A stretch of 38,984 bases of DNA from Ignavibacteriaceae bacterium (GTDB lineage: Bacteria; Bacteroidota; Ignavibacteria; Ignavibacteriales; Ignavibacteriaceae): NCBI GenBank assembly GCA_013360295.1, contig JABWCL010000039.1:1-38984 (forward strand), given 5' to 3'. Within the stretch, counting starts at the first letter, position 1, and each line of letters opens with the position of its first letter. Both the position numbers and the translations under genes were made by a program. The notes below the pieces were generated by a model, which saw only the letters and a program-made list of their open reading frames with translations, did no database searches and was not told the origin of the DNA. Shown in pieces: positions 34,231 through 38,984 of this stretch.

Positions 34231-34316
34231 AGAACCCTGATTCCAGTACCAATATAAAGTAAGCTTATGAATCGGTACGCCCTGAACGGCAGTTCCCGCT
34301 GGTCTGCATTAATAAT

Positions 34317-34352
34317 AATCTGCGTAAATCCATAAACATCCGCGTCATCGGC
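34317..34352 (-). repeat. Diverged fragment of the 32656-33092 repeat family
   Basis: Read on the minus strand, GCCGATGACGCGGATG matches GCCGATTACGCAGATG of unit B at 14 of 16 positions. The following GGATTTACGCAGATT resembles GGATGACCGCGGATT at 11 of 15. It is in the opposite orientation to units A and B, on the other side of the GTPase gene. Confidence 0.45.
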
Positions 34353-34370
34353 GTTCCATCTTTCGAAAAC

Positions 34371-34397
34371 AAAAAAAGGCGCGTCCCCGCACGCGCC
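34371..34397 (-). terminator. Strong intrinsic terminator of the large exported-protein gene
   Basis: On the minus strand GGCGCGT-GCGGGG-ACGCGCC is a perfect 7-bp GC-rich stem followed directly by seven T's. It lies about 30 nt after the stop of the gene at 34426-37470. Confidence 0.9.
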
Positions 34398-34425
34398 TGA
34401 ATTATTACTAATATCAATTAACCAT

Positions 34426-37400
34426 TTACAATTTATCATTAATCATTACGCTTGGCAGGTGTGATGCGTTGAAGTTTACGCTATAACTCCCCGCCGGCTT
34501 TGTTTCATTTACAAGCGTAGTTATCTCCCTGCCGAGTATGTCATATACCTTTAGCGATACTAGTCCAGCTTCCGGTATCTGGTACTTTATTGACGTCTCA
34601 GGATTATAAGGATTAGGGTGATTTTGAAATAGCGCATAGTCTCTTACCTCGGTTCTTGAATTATATGTTATACGCTTTCTTGTTCCCTTCGCAAATGCCC
34701 GGTCCGCAGCATATTTTTGAGAAAGAGAAAATGAGGGTGATATATTCTCATCAATAACCAATCTCAATCGGCAATTTTGAGATCCTATTCCCGCGGCTGT
34801 TACCTCATACTGGATATTTTCATATCGGTTAAGATTAGCTATCGTATAATTCACATTGTCATACTCACCAAATATTGTGTTACCGTCTGCGGAAATCAAC
34901 TGCACTTTGAAACTCAGAAACCCTCCATTTTCAAAGATTGTCCTTGCTGCTGATGAATTTAGCACGCCATACTGAACACTGTAGTAAAGTGTTGAATTAT
35001 CGCTCAGCTGGAACGGTTCAGTAATCATATATGAGCTCAGGTTATCTTTCGTATCAAGCACAATACTGTCTGGCAGGGTGACAAATTCAGCTTCAATCCC
35101 GTCTATCTCAATATCGCCGAATGAGAAATAGAATTGGGACGAGTCTTTATACACTACTCCCTCTCTGGCTGTTTTAATCTGCAATACTGTTTCTTTATTA
35201 AGCCCCAAACTCTGTATGCTGCCTGATTGGTTTATCGTATAGGGCAATGCGCTCGCCCCCAATGCAAGCCCGAACATTGTTCCGGTGTTTGTGATACCGT
35301 TATTAATCTGGATATTCCTTCCGGTTATTCCCATATTTTTGATATTAGAGGGATTTAGGGTATGATTAATACATTTATTCGATTGGCCGTTGTTCTCTCC
35401 CCACCCTATTACGTAACCTATCGAATACCCGCCGGAACCGCACGGATTAACGCAGGAATTGATATTAACCGAACTCACCTCGCTTCCGAATACCCAGGTC
35501 TGGTAGAGATTTGTGGGATCAACAAAAACGCACCTATACTCTTCGTCTAGTCCTTGCTCTTTTCTTATTTTTTCTAAGCCGCGTTCTTCTTCCATATCAT
35601 TTTTCCTGTATCCAACCCAGGTAAGGCGGGCGCCCTGTCCTGATCCATTATAAATACTTGTTATTGATGGATTTGTATTTTTTGTGAATCCTCTTCCGTT
35701 TGAGGCCACTTTATAACCACTGAACGCTATTCCGTTTGAATTGCCGTTAATCATATAGTGCCTTATTTCCGAATTCTCCGCGGATATATTCTGCTGCCAG
35801 GCCAAAGCATAAAAACTTTCGGAGCAGTCATCCCCGTGCAGAGTGGGATTAACTGAATTTACGTCGGTATAAGGTATGCTTCCCTCACTGATGTTTGTAA
35901 CTCCATTTGGCCCTATACTAAAATATTTATATTCTAATCCGGGGAACTTCGGAAATATTCCGTTATTATATTTTCGTTCCCAAACCAATATCGCTTTACC
36001 GTTATATCCCCATTCAATCACTGGATTCGCATTTGTTGAATAATATTCCTCATTTTCGTATATCATCTCAACACTGTGACTTAGAACATAGCCATTATTG
36101 GCATAAAACCTTTTTAAGTATATTTTATATCCGGTACCGGCTTCCTGCTGATACACTATTGCAGTAGAATTTCCGAAACAATCTATCGAAGGTAACTTAC
36201 CATTGCCCTCGTTTAACGGCATTCCTCCGTTCATTATCTGCCAGGTTACTCCCTGATCTGTGCTTATCTCATACCATACCTTATTCATACTGGTATAGAC
36301 CGTATGTAGTGTCCCATCGATTGTTCTGACAAATTTACGCTGGCCTTTAGATTCATAAGCATCGCCTGAACTTGAGTGATGCGGGTATTTAAATAGCGCA
36401 GTAGATGTCTCATTATTCTGTGGGTAAATCGTTCTCGGATTATTTACATTCCCATCGCTCCATCCGGCAAACAGATAGGTTCTGTTGTTTACGGTTTGTT
36501 GTGCCTGCGCAGATATTTGTCCGCTGTTTTGTTCTACAATTTGAGTTTGTATCCCCTGGTTTACCAGATAGTCAAACTCTGACAAATCATCAATTCGTAA
36601 GATATCAAACCTCTTCCTCAATCTAGCTTCATAAGATCCGGCACTTGCAGTAAAACTAACTGTTTGATCATTCGAGAAAAAATCATCATTATAAGACCAA
36701 TAACTTTTATTAATAACTCCGCTATGCCAAACTCTTGTATGATTTTGAATGTCAGTTTGTGGTGAAATTGCTTCAAGAGTTACCTGAGAACCAGCATTTC
36801 TCGTAAACTGATATGGCGTAGTCTGAGTTTGACCATCGACATTCATAAGTCCCATCGTACTGTTACCGCTATTATCATAAAAATTGTTTTTTACAATCAT
36901 TTCAAAGGGTAAATCATACCGAACATGAAATATAATTTCTATATAACCATTTGTATAAAGGTTATTTGTCGATTGTCTGGCTCCGATGTGAAAATAGCCA
37001 AGGGATCGGTTTTGCAAGACTAATGAAGTGACGTCATTTTCTATCCCTGAATTATGCGGTACTTGAAATAGCGTACCCCCGATTTCGGCAAAATACCAAC
37101 AATCTCCGAGATTAGAGATGTTTAGATTATCAGGTATGCTTATTATTTTTGAATCACCGCTGCTCCAGGCACCCCTCCATACTTCAATTGACGCTGAAAT
37201 ATTGTATGCATTCTGAGGAATGACGGAGACATCAATCGAATATTTATATACGGTATGTGCATCATAATATTTATACTCAACCGGATTAGTGTTAGGAATG
37301 ATCTCCCTCCAAAATCCATAGTTCTTTACACCAAGTACATATTCTTCGATTCCAGTCAATGTATTATACTCTCTTGTGACTTTAACCTTAGCGGTAGGAG

Positions 37401-37470
37401 CAAGTGCCTTATGGTACATTTGTGCAGCCAGAGGTACTGAAAATAAAAATAGAAATAAGAATGATTTCAT
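34426..37470 (-). CDS. Large exported protein with Asp-box motif and truncated T9SS sorting domain
   Basis: Start chosen at the ATG at 37470: a signal peptide (KSFLFLFLFSVPLAAQ) follows and AGGAGTT lies a few nt upstream. An in-frame extension to 37524 adds 18 unlikely residues. The product is 1014 residues. The middle part has an Asp-box (ISTDQGVTWQ) and propeller-like segments such as GKAILVWERKYN and ESFYALAWQQN, so a sialidase-like propeller is possible. The last ~65 residues are a T9SS sorting domain: FQNHPNPYNPETSIKYQIP, VSLKVYDILGREITTLVNE and PAGSYSVNFNASHLPS. It then breaks off into VMINDKL and stop where SGVYFY and a basic tail are expected. The tail appears replaced by AT-rich sequence, so export or anchoring may be impaired. 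The gene may be recently decayed. Confidence 0.8.
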   Translation of the reverse strand: MKSFLFLFLFSVPLAAQMYHKALAPTAKVKVTREYNTLTGIEEYVLGVKNYGFWREIIPNTNPVEYKYYDAHTVYKYSIDVSVIPQNAYNISASIEVWRGAWSSGDSKIISIPDNLNISNLGDCWYFAEIGGTLFQVPHNSGIENDVTSLVLQNRSLGYFHIGARQSTNNLYTNGYIEIIFHVRYDLPFEMIVKNNFYDNSGNSTMGLMNVDGQTQTTPYQFTRNAGSQVTLEAISPQTDIQNHTRVWHSGVINKSYWSYNDDFFSNDQTVSFTASAGSYEARLRKRFDILRIDDLSEFDYLVNQGIQTQIVEQNSGQISAQAQQTVNNRTYLFAGWSDGNVNNPRTIYPQNNETSTALFKYPHHSSSGDAYESKGQRKFVRTIDGTLHTVYTSMNKVWYEISTDQGVTWQIMNGGMPLNEGNGKLPSIDCFGNSTAIVYQQEAGTGYKIYLKRFYANNGYVLSHSVEMIYENEEYYSTNANPVIEWGYNGKAILVWERKYNNGIFPKFPGLEYKYFSIGPNGVTNISEGSIPYTDVNSVNPTLHGDDCSESFYALAWQQNISAENSEIRHYMINGNSNGIAFSGYKVASNGRGFTKNTNPSITSIYNGSGQGARLTWVGYRKNDMEEERGLEKIRKEQGLDEEYRCVFVDPTNLYQTWVFGSEVSSVNINSCVNPCGSGGYSIGYVIGWGENNGQSNKCINHTLNPSNIKNMGITGRNIQINNGITNTGTMFGLALGASALPYTINQSGSIQSLGLNKETVLQIKTAREGVVYKDSSQFYFSFGDIEIDGIEAEFVTLPDSIVLDTKDNLSSYMITEPFQLSDNSTLYYSVQYGVLNSSAARTIFENGGFLSFKVQLISADGNTIFGEYDNVNYTIANLNRYENIQYEVTAAGIGSQNCRLRLVIDENISPSFSLSQKYAADRAFAKGTRKRITYNSRTEVRDYALFQNHPNPYNPETSIKYQIPEAGLVSLKVYDILGREITTLVNETKPAGSYSVNFNASHLPSVMINDKL

Positions 37471-37513
37471 AAGAACTCCTTTTTTAACAAAAAAATGTTT
37501 ATTTTTAAAAACA

Positions 37514-37572
37514 GAATAGCCCATTTCATTAATTCGAATGAAATACTAGGTGACCAGCCTTAAGGACTATTC
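37514..37572 (-). ncRNA. Candidate structured RNA element (leader or complex terminator)
   Basis: On the minus strand GAATAGTCC (37572-37564) pairs with GGGCTATTC (37522-37514): nine pairs, one G-U. Inside, ATTTCATT/AATGAAAT forms an 8-bp hairpin, and AGG...CCT around GGTCACC may form a third arm. The tract TGTTTTTAAAA follows. It lies between the propeller lipoprotein gene and the start at 37470, so it is either an unusual terminator or a 5' leader. No known riboswitch was recognised. Confidence 0.4.
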
Positions 37573-37583
37573 TTAATTTAATT

Positions 37584-37607
37584 GAGACGGTGTTCCAGCA
37601 CCGTCTC
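37584..37607. terminator. Perfect 9-bp hairpin between lipoprotein and exported-protein genes
   Basis: GAGACGGTG-TTCCAG-CACCGTCTC. The T-rich flank (TGTTTTAAT) is on the plus strand. On the minus strand, where transcription is expected, the stem is followed by AATTAAATT, not a T run. It lies 27 nt after the lipoprotein stop, so a terminator role for that gene is likely by position but not canonical. Confidence 0.55.
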
Positions 37608-37633
37608 TGTTTTAATAAGCTATTACTCCATAT

Positions 37634-38701
37634 TTAATTGATTAATTTTCCGTGATAAATCAAACTCAAACCCGTTTGTGGTTCATATACTATAAAAAAT
37701 ACCTCCGTCTCGAATATAGCTGCCCCCATAATTTGTGGGAAGGGTAAAGAAAAACGGTCGGTATAATAGAATAAGTACGCTATGTCACTCCCGTTGTAAT
37801 GTGCCAAGCCGTCTGTCATAAACAAAAATATGTCTTTTGAACTCCTGCCCCAAATCCTTTGATAAAAATTGGGTGAGTTTACTTCAACTATTGTTTTAAA
37901 TTCTGTCCCTGCCCTTTTTGCAATTTGCTTTCCCAACACAAAATAAACATCACCATTCACTAAACTTATATTTGATTCGGTACCCTTATCCCAGATACTG
38001 CCTTGAATATATTTAAAGTTGCTGCCTGAATATTCATAAATCAAGGTACTATCACGATATAATCCATTCCACATCCTTCCCAGTGACAAATAATGCTTTT
38101 TGCTATAGTCATCGTAATAAAATTTTTTAATTATTCCTTTTACGTTTCCCATATTAACTTTAACCCACTTATTGTTCTTATAATTTACCATATAACTATT
38201 GTTGAGAAGGCCATTACTATCCGATGAAGCGCCAAATGAATAAATATTTTTATTATTCTCCCCCCAAATGCCATTGAATCGTATAAATATACTGTCATTC
38301 CTAAAATTGGTTAATTCTTTCAATGTTTTCCCGTCATAATGCCAGATATCAGTTTCCCCGGCAATATAAACATCATCACTTGCAAAACCCCAAACTCCTC
38401 CCGGTGAAAGAGGGCGGGGGATGCCATCAGTACTCCATTTTTTTCCGTCAAAATGAAAAATAGTTTTATCCATATCACCCGGAACGGTTGTAACCCAAAC
38501 GTCAATTGGAGAAATTCCCCAGATTCTGAATGCTGTGTTAAAAGGACAATCTAAGGTATCAACTTTCCATATATAGTCTCTTTTTCCGGGGGTGTCTGCA
38601 ATTGGTCCCGTGATATTATGGTCACAACTATTCAATACTGTTAAAGCAGTAATTAAAATTATTGTTGCTGTCATAAATTGTATCTTCACTTTAGTAAGCA
38701 T
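37634..38701 (-). CDS. Lipoprotein with WG-repeat beta-propeller
   Basis: 355 residues. The lipoprotein signal ends TVLNSC with lipidation at about C26; an internal Met10 is an alternative start closer to the hydrophobic core. Four or more repeats start with W-G-x-S-x-x-D-[VI]-[WYF]: WGISPIDVWVT, WGFASDDVYIAG, WGENNKNIYSFG and WGRSSKDIFLFM. These are often paired with hydrophobic-HYDG-type strands (IFHFDGKKW, IWHYDGKTL, LAHYNGSD). The pattern indicates a Kelch/WG-type propeller on the cell surface or in the periplasm; no enzymatic motif is seen. Its ATG directly follows the stop of the upstream FN3-like gene, so the two are coupled. Ligand and function unknown. Confidence 0.75.
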   Translation of the reverse strand: MLTKVKIQFMTATIILITALTVLNSCDHNITGPIADTPGKRDYIWKVDTLDCPFNTAFRIWGISPIDVWVTTVPGDMDKTIFHFDGKKWSTDGIPRPLSPGGVWGFASDDVYIAGETDIWHYDGKTLKELTNFRNDSIFIRFNGIWGENNKNIYSFGASSDSNGLLNNSYMVNYKNNKWVKVNMGNVKGIIKKFYYDDYSKKHYLSLGRMWNGLYRDSTLIYEYSGSNFKYIQGSIWDKGTESNISLVNGDVYFVLGKQIAKRAGTEFKTIVEVNSPNFYQRIWGRSSKDIFLFMTDGLAHYNGSDIAYLFYYTDRFSLPFPQIMGAAIFETEVFFIVYEPQTGLSLIYHGKLIN

Positions 38702-38984
38702 TTACAACCTATAAAAAGTGAACTTGTTTTCTGGCTGGTGAAATACTCGCAAAGTCATTTCATCAATTAGCGTGGTATCAGGCGGTAATTCGGCAAAGTG
38801 CCAGATGGTACGGTCGTTCCGGTTAAGCGCAAAGCTAAATCCGCTTCCGAAATTGGCTGTCTTAACGTTAAGCCAGGCTTCGGTGCAGGAGGCGTCTTCA
38901 ATAGTAAAGGAGAATTCAGGTTTAGGGTCAGGCGCAGTCGGCTGCTTGCAGGCAGGGACTGCCAAAAGTATGAGGAGAAAAAGT
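38702..38984 (-). CDS. Short FN3-like lipoprotein, N-terminus beyond window edge
   Basis: Open to the right edge: residues LFLLILLAVPAC at the edge are the end of a lipoprotein signal with lipobox VPAC, so only a few codons are missing. The mature part is about 80 residues with an FN3-like look: FSFTIEDASCTEAWLNVKTA, then DRTIWHFAELPPDTTLID and ENKFTFYRL, then stop. In related organisms I associate this SCTEAWL domain with the front of longer WG-propeller proteins. Here it ends and the next gene begins at once with its own lipoprotein signal, so it may be a truncated or split member. A TTG at 38965 would be a false start inside the signal peptide. Confidence 0.65.
   Translation of the reverse strand, partial: LFLLILLAVPACKQPTAPDPKPEFSFTIEDASCTEAWLNVKTANFGSGFSFALNRNDRTIWHFAELPPDTTLIDEMTLRVFHQPENKFTFYRL

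Noticed and set aside
34206-34439. 77-codon minus-strand ORF across the spacer downstream of the large exported protein
   Set aside because: It crosses the strong intrinsic terminator at 34371-34397 and the repeat fragment, overlaps the upstream gene end, has no Shine-Dalgarno, and its composition is that of translated repeat.
37471-37524. 18-codon N-terminal extension of the large exported protein
   Set aside because: The downstream ATG at 37470 has a good AGGAG site and starts a clean signal peptide; the extension is polar and would bury that signal.
38702-38965. Start of the right-edge lipoprotein at the TTG at 38965
   Set aside because: The frame stays open upstream and encodes the hydrophobic core of the lipoprotein signal, so the true start lies beyond the window.

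Overview
The window looks like chromosome of an Ignavibacteria-type member of the Bacteroidota/Chlorobi group. The evidence is type IX secretion (T9SS) C-terminal sorting domains of the NYPNPFNP / YDILG / SGVY kind, a PorV/PorQ-like outer-membrane barrel next to a carboxypeptidase-regulatory TonB receptor, a KorAB 2-oxoacid:ferredoxin oxidoreductase, mostly weak Shine-Dalgarno sites, and one TAnnTTTG-type promoter. This is inferred from motifs; no 16S or marker search was possible. Nearly everything is on the minus strand; the only convincing plus-strand gene is prmA. I see no tRNA, rRNA, IS element, CRISPR array or phage gene.

Region 1 (1-9050, read right to left): korA-korB (4-bp overlap); an nrnA-like DHH phosphoesterase, pepA and a lytic transglycosylase packed end to end; then a T9SS-exported Asp-box propeller protein that runs off the left edge. 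Region 2 (9048-20315): a compact envelope operon of thioester alpha-2-macroglobulin lipoprotein, penicillin-binding protein 1C, glutamine-dependent NAD synthetase and DsbD, closed by a probable terminator near 9003-9034.

Region 3 (20381-31604) is the most distinctive part. A six-gene operon (TonB-dependent receptor, T9SS-type secreted protein, PorV/PorQ-like barrel, two small outer-membrane proteins, GHL10 glycosidase-like lipoprotein) is followed by a cluster of REP-like palindromes and then by a second GHL10 protein that carries a golvesin-like domain and a T9SS sorting domain. The two GHL10 paralogues are predicted to reach different places in the envelope. With PBP1C, the transglycosylase and the macroglobulin nearby, the region reads as envelope and surface biology.

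Region 4 (31605-38984): a divergent promoter region, prmA, then a gene-free stretch with two tandem copies of a ~215-225 bp repeat and an array of ten 7-bp units that ends exactly at the stop codon of a DRG-type TGS GTPase. Beyond it lie two terminator-like hairpins around a diverged repeat fragment, a large exported protein whose sorting domain is cut short, a structured intergenic RNA candidate, and two adjacent lipoprotein genes (a WG-repeat propeller and an FN3-like protein cut by the right edge).
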